From CAZCAQ01 sp964563965 (lineage in GTDB: Bacteria; Patescibacteriota; WWE3; UBA101185; UBA10185): DNA of 14,053 bases. The stretch covers positions 1 to 14,053 of the forward strand of contig CAZLZI010000024.1 of NCBI GenBank assembly GCA_964563965.1, in the 5' to 3' direction. Every line of letters starts with the position of its first letter. Within the stretch, counting starts at the first letter, position 1. Shown one piece after another: positions 1 to 6,187 of the stretch. The notes under the pieces are model-generated. The model did not search any database and was not told where the DNA came from. It saw only the letters and a program-made list of their open reading frames with translations. Both the position numbers and the translations under genes were made by a program.

Positions 1-62
1 CATGTGTAGAAAATATATTTGAATTGATAAACACTGACTTAAAACAAGATTATATGAAATAA
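1..62 (+). CDS. Probable C-terminal tail of a truncated upstream gene
   Basis: The frame beginning at base 3 is open to the left edge and reads 19 codons ending with residues NTDLKQDYMK before a TAA at 60-62. The composition (Leu, Ile, Asn, Lys, Asp) looks like an ordinary AT-rich protein tail. The stop lies just 12 bases before the -35 box of the next gene, the tight spacing seen elsewhere in the window. The piece is too short to identify a family, and an open stretch of 19 codons can occur by chance, so this is a modest call. Confidence 0.4.
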   Translation, partial: CVENIFELINTDLKQDYMK

Positions 63-74
63 AGGATAGTTAGA

Positions 75-103
75 TTGCGAAACGGGCAGCAGCTCTATAT
101 AAT
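75..103 (+). promoter_or_regulatory. Promoter of the 110-556 gene, predicted leaderless
   Basis: TTGCGA (75-80), a 17-base spacer, and a perfect TATAAT (98-103). Only six bases (CTTAAT) separate the -10 box from the ATG at 110, so a start site seven bases after the box would fall on the A of the ATG. No Shine-Dalgarno sequence precedes the gene. Confidence 0.65.
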
Positions 104-106
104 CTT

Positions 107-124
107 AATATGGCAGATGAATTA
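107..124 (+). repeat. 18-bp direct repeat, copy 1 (spans the start codon)
   Basis: AATATGGCAGATGAATTA occurs here and again at 206-223, exactly 99 bases (33 codons) later and in the same reading frame. Copy 1 includes the start codon and encodes MADEL. Confidence 0.8.
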
Positions 125-556
125 GCAATATTATGGAGAAAGCCAGAGCGTGAGAGAGCAGAGGAGCTTCTAGCAGAACAGATTAGAGCAGGTAAAGAAT
201 GGTTGAATATGGCAGATGAATTATATAATGGACCTGCAAAAAGGATCGATGATTTCTACTCTTCAAAAGAAGCTTTTAGAGAGGAGACGGACGGACTTGA
301 AGACTTACTTGCAGATTCCACTACCACAAAACTTCAGGTAGACACAAATACACGGGAAAGACTAAATGCGCTGGATTGGATGGAGGAACGTTTAAAAACA
401 TGGGATACTAGGAGAGAACAACAAGAAATAACACAACAAATAGTTGACTTTAGGGATGCAACTTATGCATTAAAGCAGCTGATACAAGAGCAGCAGGCTA
501 CGGTAAGGGCTGGAATGAGCGAATCCGTTACTACTACTGTAGCTACACAAATATAA
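110..556 (+). CDS. Unrecognised small helical, charged protein (148 aa)
   Basis: I do not recognise a family. The protein is soluble, with no signal peptide or membrane segment, and is rich in Glu, Arg, Lys, Gln and Leu with heptad-like stretches (about residues 10-50 and 80-132), suggesting a mostly alpha-helical, possibly coiled-coil cytoplasmic protein. The tail from about residue 133 is Ser/Thr/Val rich and probably flexible. The start is supported by a -10 box six bases upstream. The motif MADEL occurs at residue 1 and again at residue 34, encoded by an identical 18-base sequence. The gene is convergent with ssrA; no clear hairpin terminator is visible in 557-623. Function is unknown, but that this is a real gene is fairly likely given its promoter and length. 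Confidence 0.7.
   Translation: MADELAILWRKPERERAEELLAEQIRAGKEWLNMADELYNGPAKRIDDFYSSKEAFREETDGLEDLLADSTTTKLQVDTNTRERLNALDWMEERLKTWDTRREQQEITQQIVDFRDATYALKQLIQEQQATVRAGMSESVTTTVATQI
206..223 (+). repeat. 18-bp direct repeat, copy 2 (inside the gene)
   Basis: Exact copy of 107-124. It encodes an in-frame MADEL at residues 34-38 of the 110-556 protein. The residues around the two copies are not otherwise similar, so this is not an obvious tandem domain duplication. Confidence 0.8.
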
Positions 557-623
557 TATAGAGGCACAAGCTCCATCTAAGTATGATCTTCAATTTACAC
601 TTTTAAACTGACAAAAAATAATC

Positions 624-999
624 TGGTGGAGATGGGGGGAGTCGAACCCCCGTGTTGAAAACCTAAATATACAAGTTTACAAGCTTTTTCTCAATTTTCT
701 TAAGAAGTAGGGTTTGAGTTACCCGTAAACCTTCAGCAGACCTGTGTTTGCGCTGCGTGCGCTTGGCAGTGCTACATAGTCAAATAATACTGCCTCATTC
801 CGGTATTATTAGGCCTAGTCAACTGACCCGGAAAACAGAGGGTAGACCTACACCTAGTTTTAATTAGGCATATACAGCAGCATAAGCTGGCTGTGCAACT
901 TTAGAGTTGGCATTTATTATTTGCTTAAGGATTAACAAGCTTTAAGCCGCTTGGCTTGCCCATATATTTCGAATTTCCAGTCAAATCCTTGGCATCCCC
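624..999 (-). ncRNA. ssrA: tmRNA (transfer-messenger RNA)
   Basis: tmRNA rescues ribosomes stalled on broken mRNAs: it enters as an alanyl-tRNA mimic with SmpB and then encodes a degradation tag. Read on the minus strand, the 5' end GGGGATG (999-993) pairs with CATCTCC near the 3' end, giving the 7-bp acceptor stem with one G-U pair. The T arm is GGGGG-TTCGACT-CCCCC and the 3' terminus ACCA is encoded (CCA at 626-624). The 5' segment also has the conserved GGATTTGAC-type element. The tag frame starts at GCC (911-909) and stops at TAA (866-864), giving ANSKVAQPAYAAVYA. At 376 nt it is a normal one-piece tmRNA. It lies just downstream of smpB on the same strand, the classical partner. A T-rich run (minus strand of 613-618) follows the 3' end and may help termination. 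Pseudoknots were not folded in detail. Confidence 0.97.
864..911 (-). other. tmRNA tag-peptide reading frame (15 codons plus stop)
   Basis: The resume codon is GCC (911-909) and the stop is TAA (866-864), encoding ANSKVAQPAYAAVYA. The Ala start, Asn at position 2 and the Ala-Tyr-Ala-rich end are tag-like, but the last three residues are VYA instead of the usual LAA or VAA. Other frames nearby stop quickly or do not begin with Ala. Confidence 0.85.
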
Positions 1000-1002
1000 A
1001 GA

Positions 1003-1030
1003 TTGTTAAAGTGCTTGCGTATTTTAACAA
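1003..1030. repeat. 8-bp inverted repeat overlapping the ssrA promoter
   Basis: TTGTTAAA (1003-1010) and TTTAACAA (1023-1030) are perfect inverted copies separated by 12 bases. The second arm covers most of the candidate -10 box. It could be an operator or, in a transcript reading through from smpB, a weak stem. Being very AT-rich it may also be chance. Confidence 0.4.
1021..1029 (-). promoter_or_regulatory. Candidate extended -10 promoter for ssrA
   Basis: On the minus strand TGT-TAAAAT (1029 to 1021) is an extended -10 element. The predicted start near 1014 would leave about 15 bases to be trimmed, normally by RNase P, before the mature 5' end at 999. No good -35 is visible. Read-through from smpB is an alternative or additional source of transcript. 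Confidence 0.45.
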
Positions 1031-1059
1031 AAAATTACTAGTTTAGAAAGGAAAGGTTG

Positions 1060-1521
1060 CTAATAAGCGCTGCGTCTAAGGCTTTTAAACATTTGATCGG
1101 TTTCTTTCTGCATCTGTTTTTCTTTTTCGACCTGTTTTTTCTCAAACTCTTTCTTCCCTCGCACAACACCAAATTCAAGCTTTACGTAATTGCTTCTAAG
1201 GATCAGCGCCAAAGGTACTGCTGTTTTTCCCTTTTCAGATATTTCTTTAACAACCTGTCCTATTTCATGTTTCGTTAAAAGTAGTTTTCGATCTCTTTCT
1301 TTTAACTCTTCTGAAAACATACCGCCATATTTTGAGTAGCGATCAATCTTCAGACCAATAACATACAGCTCTCCATTACGATGAGTAATGTAGGAACTCT
1401 CCATATGCCCTTTACCTTCTCTTAAAGCTTTCACCTCATAACCCATAAGAGCTATCCCTGCGATATACTTTTCCAATAGCTCGTAATTAAACAATGCCTT
1501 TTTATTTCTTGCAAGCATCAT
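1060..1521 (-). CDS. smpB: SmpB, tmRNA-binding protein
   Basis: SmpB binds the tRNA-like part of tmRNA, takes the place of the anticodon arm and delivers it to stalled ribosomes. The 153-residue length is normal for the family. Visible family features are the N-terminal NKKALFNYELLEKYIAGIAL block, the GYEVKALREGKG block with downstream SSYI, the ELYVIGLKIDRYS segment, the RDRKLLLTKHEI block, and the VPLALI...VKLEFGVVRGKKEFEKK region leading into the basic helical tail. The gene starts inside the stop codon of the upstream gene (ATGA overlap at 1518-1521), so translation is probably coupled; an ATGATG pair leaves two adjacent possible starts. The stop is TAG. ssrA follows 60 bases downstream, so both halves of the rescue system are linked here. 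Unusually, smpB is the last gene of an operon of membrane proteins. The identification is secure. Confidence 0.96.
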   Translation of the reverse strand: MMLARNKKALFNYELLEKYIAGIALMGYEVKALREGKGHMESSYITHRNGELYVIGLKIDRYSKYGGMFSEELKERDRKLLLTKHEIGQVVKEISEKGKTAVPLALILRSNYVKLEFGVVRGKKEFEKKQVEKEKQMQKETDQMFKSLRRSAY

Positions 1522-3302
1522 AAGGTAACTTCCAAAACTTTAGTTCCAACCAACAAGTACATAGTTTTCTCGTCATTTGTAATAGTAAAGTCTTTTAAGT
1601 CAGCCCACTTAGTTTTTTCTGCATCCATGTACTGTTTCTCAAACTTCCCATCCTTGGCTAAGACAACAATCCTATTACTTTCAAGATCTGAAATATAGAA
1701 ACTATTAGAATCCGCAACAGTATAGATCTTCCCTGGTTTTTTTATCGGAGAATCTATATTAGCAAGTACAAAGACGTCTTTGGAACCAGCAGTAAATTTT
1801 GAAATGCTACCATCACTATTTAGTGCGTATATACTAATATCAATTACAAACGACACTGCATTTGTAAGTGAAGCATCTGCGGTCCACACACTATTGGTAA
1901 GTGCTACTCCAGTTTTGGTGTACTTAACAATCTTATTATCATCTATCTCATAGATAAAATCTAAATAAGGGAGGACTAATTTAGGATTGGGCAAGTTATA
2001 CGTGTTAATAACTTTTGAGGTTTCCAGATCATAAAGTTTATAAGTCGAAGCATCCGTAAATACAATCGAAGTTTCGTCAAAACTTAAATTTTTAATACTT
2101 GGAAAGGTAAGGGGCTCAGCAACAAACTTGGCGGTATCCAAGGCAGATACATAGATCTTGCCGCTAGTATTATCTACTACTACCAGCTTATTGTTTACTA
2201 ATTGAATTTCGCTTGGCTTGGCTTGTTCATCTACAAGAGCCAAGTCATAGAAAACACTTGATTCAACACGTTTCAAATTTAAAGCAGAATTTAGAGATTC
2301 CTCAATCTCCTTGTAGACTCCCTGAACTTGAGGTAGTTCTTTTACTTTCTCCACTTGGTTTTCAACACTCTTAAGAGTTACGAGATCTCTTTGAGAAAGC
2401 TCATCTTTAGCGATAATATCTTTTCCTCGGTTAATAAGTTTTTGGAGTTCTTCTTGTGCGCTTAAAGTACTGTTTGCCTGATAAAGCATATAAACCGAAC
2501 CGATAAACGCTGTAAGTACTAAGATTAACACCAAGATTGCAAAAACTTTTTGTGGTTTTGGAGTAGTTTTAGGGCGTAGTTTTAATATTCCTTGTTTAAG
2601 TTTAAACACACTTTTATCGGATTCCTTTTTGATACCCAAACTAGTATTTGCAACTTGAATATCAACAACTTCACCTTCTGAAAACTCTTCCACTACTTGA
2701 AATTTAATTACAAGTGCAGAAGAACCTGCTTCAAGATCTGTTTGCTTAATAGGAGTAGTACTTTTAAAAATCTTATCCGGCCCAAATTGATCAATAAATG
2801 CTTTGGAACTTAAAAAAACAATGTCCCCATCTTTAACCAGTCCGGAAGCGATGGAGAAACCGCCTTCAGATATTGCATCAACTTCTTTAAGTATGCCTTC
2901 TCTCATTATATAAACGCCCATCTGACCAAATGTTACGATGTAGACAACCTCACCCCAAAGAACGGAAATTGAAATGTTGAAGTCAAGATTACTACTTAGA
3001 TCTTTGCCCATTGAGGCTATTTTGTCCTTAAGTTCAAGAACTGCTTTTTCTAAAGGTTGAATTGGCGAAGAACTTTGTGCTGTATAGTAAGAATTGTGCA
3101 AAACATCCGTAACTACTTTAATAATTAGTTGCGTATCCACAGCTTCAGAGGTCTTAAGTTCGAAAACCGAATATAGGGAGCCATGTGTTAAACCAGCGTT
3201 CTCATCATCAGGTTGGATACTTAGTACACTGGCAAAATGTGCCTCTTTTTCTTCGATTATAGGACTAAGGGTTTGCGTAATTACTTCAAGTTTTCTTTTC
3301 AT
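1518..3302 (-). CDS. Membrane protein: PP2C-like domain, one helix, beta-propeller-like exterior (594 aa)
   Basis: Residues 1-215 resemble the PP2C/PPM Ser/Thr phosphatase fold: a DDENAGLTHGSLYSVFEL opening, a LWGEVVYIVTFGQMGVYIMR strand pair (analogous to the usual G-x-S-R-h region), and GDIVFLSSKAF (analogous to GD-x-hhhxSDG). The catalytic aspartates normally in the DGxxG and SDG motifs are not seen, so it is probably a pseudophosphatase or binding domain. Residues 253-275 form one transmembrane helix after a basic stretch, implying an N-terminus in the cytoplasm. Residues 280-345 are helical. From about 350 to the end, roughly 40-residue repeats with motifs such as NKLVVVDNTSGKIYV and SNRIVVLAKDGKFEKQY look like blades of an extracytoplasmic beta-propeller. 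It begins one base after the upstream stop and ends in smpB's start. A signalling or envelope-sensing role is inference only. Confidence 0.75.
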   Translation of the reverse strand: MKRKLEVITQTLSPIIEEKEAHFASVLSIQPDDENAGLTHGSLYSVFELKTSEAVDTQLIIKVVTDVLHNSYYTAQSSSPIQPLEKAVLELKDKIASMGKDLSSNLDFNISISVLWGEVVYIVTFGQMGVYIMREGILKEVDAISEGGFSIASGLVKDGDIVFLSSKAFIDQFGPDKIFKSTTPIKQTDLEAGSSALVIKFQVVEEFSEGEVVDIQVANTSLGIKKESDKSVFKLKQGILKLRPKTTPKPQKVFAILVLILVLTAFIGSVYMLYQANSTLSAQEELQKLINRGKDIIAKDELSQRDLVTLKSVENQVEKVKELPQVQGVYKEIEESLNSALNLKRVESSVFYDLALVDEQAKPSEIQLVNNKLVVVDNTSGKIYVSALDTAKFVAEPLTFPSIKNLSFDETSIVFTDASTYKLYDLETSKVINTYNLPNPKLVLPYLDFIYEIDDNKIVKYTKTGVALTNSVWTADASLTNAVSFVIDISIYALNSDGSISKFTAGSKDVFVLANIDSPIKKPGKIYTVADSNSFYISDLESNRIVVLAKDGKFEKQYMDAEKTKWADLKDFTITNDEKTMYLLVGTKVLEVTL

Positions 3303-3303
3303 A

Positions 3304-3528
3304 TTAAAACGCAGCTAGTAGTGCAATTAGTAATAGGAAAAAAGTCGCAAAGAAATGAACTGATGCCATAAAAACAAACACTGCACCCCACACAGTTTTG
3401 AACGTTGTATTCATGAGTTGCACTTGCCGTAAAAGGACAAACGCAAATACAACATACAATAATATCAAGGGTACCATTAAGATACCTATCAGTTGATAAA
3501 ACACATTTAAAAAACTAACATCAAGCAT
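3304..3528 (-). CDS. Small two-helix membrane protein (74 aa)
   Basis: The family is not recognised. The protein is nearly all membrane: helix one at about residues 9-33 and helix two at about 47-73, joined by a short loop with RQVQLMNTTFK. The start at 3528 (MLDVSFLN) is chosen over an in-frame ATG at 3564 because AGGAGGAGGT sits directly upstream and because it leaves only an 8-base overlap with the preceding gene instead of 44. It lies between the PH-domain and PP2C-like membrane proteins and is spaced one base from the latter (TAA-T-ATG), so the three are probably co-translated and may form one membrane complex. No catalytic residues are visible. Confidence 0.75.
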   Translation of the reverse strand: MLDVSFLNVFYQLIGILMVPLILLYVVFAFVLLRQVQLMNTTFKTVWGAVFVFMASVHFFATFFLLLIALLAAF

Positions 3529-4099
3529 CAGTACCTCCTCCTGTATTTTGTTTAGATTTGGCAACTAAATCAGAAATTATATCAGCAGCTCGTGCAGGTT
3601 GTGGTATTTCTTGAAATTCTAATTCTCTCTTTTCCGCAGCAGTTTGAATTAAAACATTACCGAAATTAAAAGAGACCTCCACCACCCCTGTTATGGTATG
3701 TGTTACATCTTCAACACTTTTAAGAGGAGCCTCTGTGATATTCCTATGAGAAAAGCCAGTAAAATCCATGTCTACAATTCTTCTATTGGTAATTATATTT
3801 ACGTTATAGAACCAGTTCATGTAATTCATAAAGGTATAAAAAAACCAGAAAAAGTACCAAGAAAGAATAACTACAAAGGTTACATCTTTTGGAAAAGCAA
3901 CAAAAATAGGATCCTCCATAAAAACTGCCAATGACCCAAGAAACATCGGAGCAAAAAACATCAAAGCAGATATTAATAGCCAAGGAATGTTAGTAATTAA
4001 GGATCTCCTTAATAAAAGGATAATAAATTCCCCGTCATCTTCACCATAAAATTTTGTTGATTCCGGTCTTTCTAAAAAAGCACCAAGTAGCATTGACAT
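3521..4099 (-). CDS. PH-domain (bPH2/DUF304-like) membrane protein (192 aa)
   Basis: After an N-terminal cytoplasmic stretch there are two transmembrane helices (about residues 37-60 and 72-96) and then a soluble domain (about 97-180). That domain contains the hallmark of bacterial membrane-anchored PH domains of the YdbS/YdbT type: a strand with NIITNRRIVDMD, then IPL-like EAPLKSVEDVTH, then GNVLIQTA and a final helix (QPARAADIISDLV). Such domains are thought to be membrane-associated scaffolds; no enzyme activity is expected. It is the first gene of the minus-strand operon leading to smpB, and its ATG lies exactly six bases after an extended -10 box, predicting a leaderless mRNA. It overlaps the next gene by 8 bases and ends with TGA. 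The domain call is good; the cellular role is unknown. Confidence 0.85.
   Translation of the reverse strand: MSMLLGAFLERPESTKFYGEDDGEFIILLLRRSLITNIPWLLISALMFFAPMFLGSLAVFMEDPIFVAFPKDVTFVVILSWYFFWFFYTFMNYMNWFYNVNIITNRRIVDMDFTGFSHRNITEAPLKSVEDVTHTITGVVEVSFNFGNVLIQTAAEKRELEFQEIPQPARAADIISDLVAKSKQNTGGGTDA
3529..3541 (-). promoter_or_regulatory. Strong Shine-Dalgarno site that fixes the start at 3528
   Basis: The minus strand reads AGGAGGAGGT, then ACTG, then the ATG. It lies inside the 3' end of the PH-domain gene. This is one of only two strong Shine-Dalgarno sites seen, both in front of operon-internal genes. Confidence 0.8.
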
Positions 4100-4105
4100 G
4101 GCTGT

Positions 4106-4114
4106 ATTATAACA
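4106..4114 (-). promoter_or_regulatory. Extended -10 promoter of the smpB operon, predicted leaderless
   Basis: TGT-TATAAT reads from 4114 to 4106 on the minus strand and is followed by six bases and then the ATG at 4099. There is no convincing -35 at 17 bases (CTTTTA), which fits an extended -10 promoter. The expected start site is the A of the ATG. Confidence 0.65.
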
Positions 4115-4150
4115 TTATTCGAATTCAATAAAAGCTAAGCTGAAATCCCT

Positions 4151-4178
4151 TTGACAAGTTAGAAAAAAGTATTATAAC
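4151..4178 (+). promoter_or_regulatory. Consensus promoter of the 65-aa gene, predicted leaderless
   Basis: A perfect TTGACA (4151-4156), a 16-base spacer and TATAAC (4173-4178), followed by six bases and then ATG at 4185. It is the best -35 in the window. It is back to back with the 4106-4114 promoter within an 85-base divergent gap. Confidence 0.75.
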
Positions 4179-4184
4179 TACAGC

Positions 4185-4382
4185 ATGACAACACCAAATA
4201 TGCCAAATAACGAACAACTTTCTGAGGGAGTTTCTAATGGAGGAGCCGATGCGGAGGATATAGTCAACACAGCCTACACCGTGCCTGATATAGATAAAGA
4301 TGCTACCGCAGCGCGTGATAACGAGGGGGTGACCGCAGAGACAGTAGATAAGCTTCAAAGCGGTGAGTTCCCGCTAGGTTAA
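4185..4382 (+). CDS. Unrecognised small acidic protein (65 aa)
   Basis: I recognise no family. The product is hydrophilic and acidic (Asp/Glu rich), with many Asn, Thr, Ala and Gly residues, no cysteine, no tryptophan and no hydrophobic segment, so it is probably small, cytoplasmic and partly disordered. It is a credible gene despite its size: a near-consensus promoter points at its ATG with the six-base spacing found at four other genes here, and the stop codon overlaps the stop of the convergent SpoIID gene within a TTAA (4379-4382), the same junction used at 8817-8820. Such proteins can be regulators, anti-activator-like binders or small chaperone-like factors, but nothing here distinguishes these. 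Confidence 0.6.
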   Translation: MTTPNMPNNEQLSEGVSNGGADAEDIVNTAYTVPDIDKDATAARDNEGVTAETVDKLQSGEFPLG

Positions 4383-6187
4383 TCCTTCTTTATCTCATAC
4401 AATCTGCTTTTAATAGAGATGTAACCTGGGGCTCGTAGGTTAAAGACTGTTTTGAATCTATCTCCAGAGATACTTACACTACCCTTATCTGTTTCCATTC
4501 TAATGGATGCTGTTTGACCGTTATTCCCAATACTTGTTGACACACTTGTGACTTTGGCATAACCCCCACCATACTTCTTTGCCTTGTCTCTCATCTCATC
4601 AATACTGTAAGGATCCCCACCCCAACAGCTGGTAGTAGTAGGAGAAATATGCGATTTTTCATCACTTGAACCTTCATCCCAAACAACAACGGCATTAAGG
4701 ATATCCGCCATTTCTTCTTCATCTAACCATGGATGATTTCTACCGCATTTATCCGAATTAAAAGTGTAGCTCTTTGAATACCATGCCCAATAAAACCAAG
4801 GAGATTTTGCACGTTTCTCATAAGCTTGGCTTGGCCAATCCCCTTTTTTATCCCAACCAATACTATCAATGTAGCCGCCGGTTGTAGATGAATACATGCC
4901 ATGACTATCACCTGAAATTATTTCATTTTCAGTGTCATCAACCGCATCTTTCCAATCCCCAGGGGGATCATCTGATTTACTCTTTAAGAAGACTTGGCAG
5001 GACTGAGAAGTACATATAGATTTACCTGCCTTGACGTATCTATAAGCATAAGTTCTTGCCGCCACCGCCTGTGCTTTTAAAGCATCTTTTGGCCAGTTGC
5101 TTGGCATTTCTGCAAGACCATAGAGATATTCTTGAAAGTCCATCTCCCCATAGCCGTCTACATTTATTTTATCGGGCATATCGTCATCCTCTTTGACATC
5201 ATTATCGTAGTAAAATTCGATAATCTTTTTATAATCTTGCCCGTCCTCGGCCCGACCCTTTGCTCCGTACTGACTCATACCTTTGTAGTGAGTATAGGCA
5301 CCGTATGAAAAAGCTGCATATGCTGGGCTAAATGGAGCAGCTGGCACCTCTGCACTTGGAGAATCATAATCTCCAACTGTGCCATTATCTCCACCTGATT
5401 TAGCATTTATAATGTCTTGCTGTTTTTTAGATAAATCAGAAATTTGTTCACTTAAAGAACTAAGAGTCTTTTCAAAATTCTTCTTCTGCTCACCCAATAC
5501 ATTAAACTCACTTTGCGCAGCCGTCTTCTGAGCATCAAGTTGTGCTTTAAGAGATACCAGTTTTCCTTGATCCGCTTCAATGTCTTTTTTTATTTCTTCC
5601 GCCTCTTTTTTATCTTGCTCAAAACTATTTATTTCTGTATTAAGGGAATAGATTATGCGAGTGGCATCTTCTTTTATTGCTTTTTCGATTGCATACGCAT
5701 GGTTTGCATACTCAAAACCATTTAGACCGGCAGGAGCTTCAAACAGCAAAAAAGACTCAAAGGGGGTTAACTGCCCATTTTGATAAAAAGATCTAATGGC
5801 TTTATTTCTTACAGACACTTTGTATTTTAAAGATTCTTTGCGATCACCGAGATTCTTACTAATAACTGCAAGCTTGCGTGAAAGTTCTTCTATTTTCTGG
5901 GTAAGCTTATCTATTTCTCCTTGGGTGATAGAAGTTTTTGTGGACAAATCCGAAAGCTGTTTGGAGATCTCTTCTTGATCTCCTCTTACATCGCTTAGTT
6001 TCTTTGAAGTTGACTCATACTCTTTCTCTTTCTTATCAATTTTTCTTTCCAAACAATCAGCCTTATCATCAAGATCTTTGTAATCATCACAGTCCTCGGC
6101 AAAAGAGGTATTTAATATAGTTAATGACAAAACACAGATGGGTAATATAATTAATATAGTCCGGATTAAATTTTTCCAGGAGGGCAT
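4379..6187 (-). CDS. Secreted coiled-coil protein with SpoIID/LytB cell-wall lytic domain (602 aa)
   Basis: SpoIID-type domains cleave glycan strands of peptidoglycan, acting on stem-peptide-free (denuded) strands in the spore-former enzyme. Residues 1-31 are a signal peptide (Lys, a hydrophobic run, then SFA before EDC). About 33-255 form a long Glu/Lys/Ser-rich coiled coil like those of PcsB/CwlO-type wall hydrolases. From about 300 the SpoIID signature appears: GMSQYGAKGRAEDG, then EYLYGLAEMPSNWP and ALKAQAVAARTYAY, with the Glu of AEMP (about residue 359) at the position of the catalytic Glu, and later YSSTTGGYIDS. The start at 6187 is preferred over 6241 because it begins the signal peptide and lies six bases after a -10 box. 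It is divergent from the pilin operon with overlapping start codons, which suggests a role in opening the wall for that apparatus; that link is inference. Confidence 0.88.
   Translation of the reverse strand: MPSWKNLIRTILIILPICVLSLTILNTSFAEDCDDYKDLDDKADCLERKIDKKEKEYESTSKKLSDVRGDQEEISKQLSDLSTKTSITQGEIDKLTQKIEELSRKLAVISKNLGDRKESLKYKVSVRNKAIRSFYQNGQLTPFESFLLFEAPAGLNGFEYANHAYAIEKAIKEDATRIIYSLNTEINSFEQDKKEAEEIKKDIEADQGKLVSLKAQLDAQKTAAQSEFNVLGEQKKNFEKTLSSLSEQISDLSKKQQDIINAKSGGDNGTVGDYDSPSAEVPAAPFSPAYAAFSYGAYTHYKGMSQYGAKGRAEDGQDYKKIIEFYYDNDVKEDDDMPDKINVDGYGEMDFQEYLYGLAEMPSNWPKDALKAQAVAARTYAYRYVKAGKSICTSQSCQVFLKSKSDDPPGDWKDAVDDTENEIISGDSHGMYSSTTGGYIDSIGWDKKGDWPSQAYEKRAKSPWFYWAWYSKSYTFNSDKCGRNHPWLDEEEMADILNAVVVWDEGSSDEKSHISPTTTSCWGGDPYSIDEMRDKAKKYGGGYAKVTSVSTSIGNNGQTASIRMETDKGSVSISGDRFKTVFNLRAPGYISIKSRLYEIKKD
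6124..6151 (+). promoter_or_regulatory. Promoter of the pilin operon, lying inside the SpoIID gene
   Basis: ATGACA (6124-6129, five of six matches to TTGACA), a 16-base spacer and a perfect TATAAT (6146-6151). The expected start near 6158 gives a leader of about 28 bases holding AGGAGG at 6178-6183. That site is only two bases from the ATG at 6186, closer than usual. The whole promoter lies in the signal-peptide codons of the minus-strand gene. Confidence 0.55.

Noticed and set aside
640..660. A tRNA-like T arm (GGGGG-TTCGACT-CCCCC on the minus strand) suggesting a tRNA gene
   Set aside because: There is no anticodon arm within tRNA distance; the matching acceptor strand is over 330 bases away and a tag frame lies between, so it is tmRNA.
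1057..1278. Plus-strand 73-codon frame opposite smpB
   Set aside because: It is Phe/Leu-rich because it is the antisense of the Lys/Glu-rich SmpB tail; SmpB is certain.
4125..4358. Minus-strand 77-codon frame opposite the 65-aa gene
   Set aside because: The composition (many Cys, Ile, Arg) is unlike the neighbours, it has no promoter or Shine-Dalgarno, and it conflicts with the well-promoted plus-strand gene.
6138..6185. Earlier start (ATG 6138) for the surface-protein gene
   Set aside because: It adds 16 residues before the signal peptide, has no ribosome binding site, and would begin upstream of the predicted -10 box.
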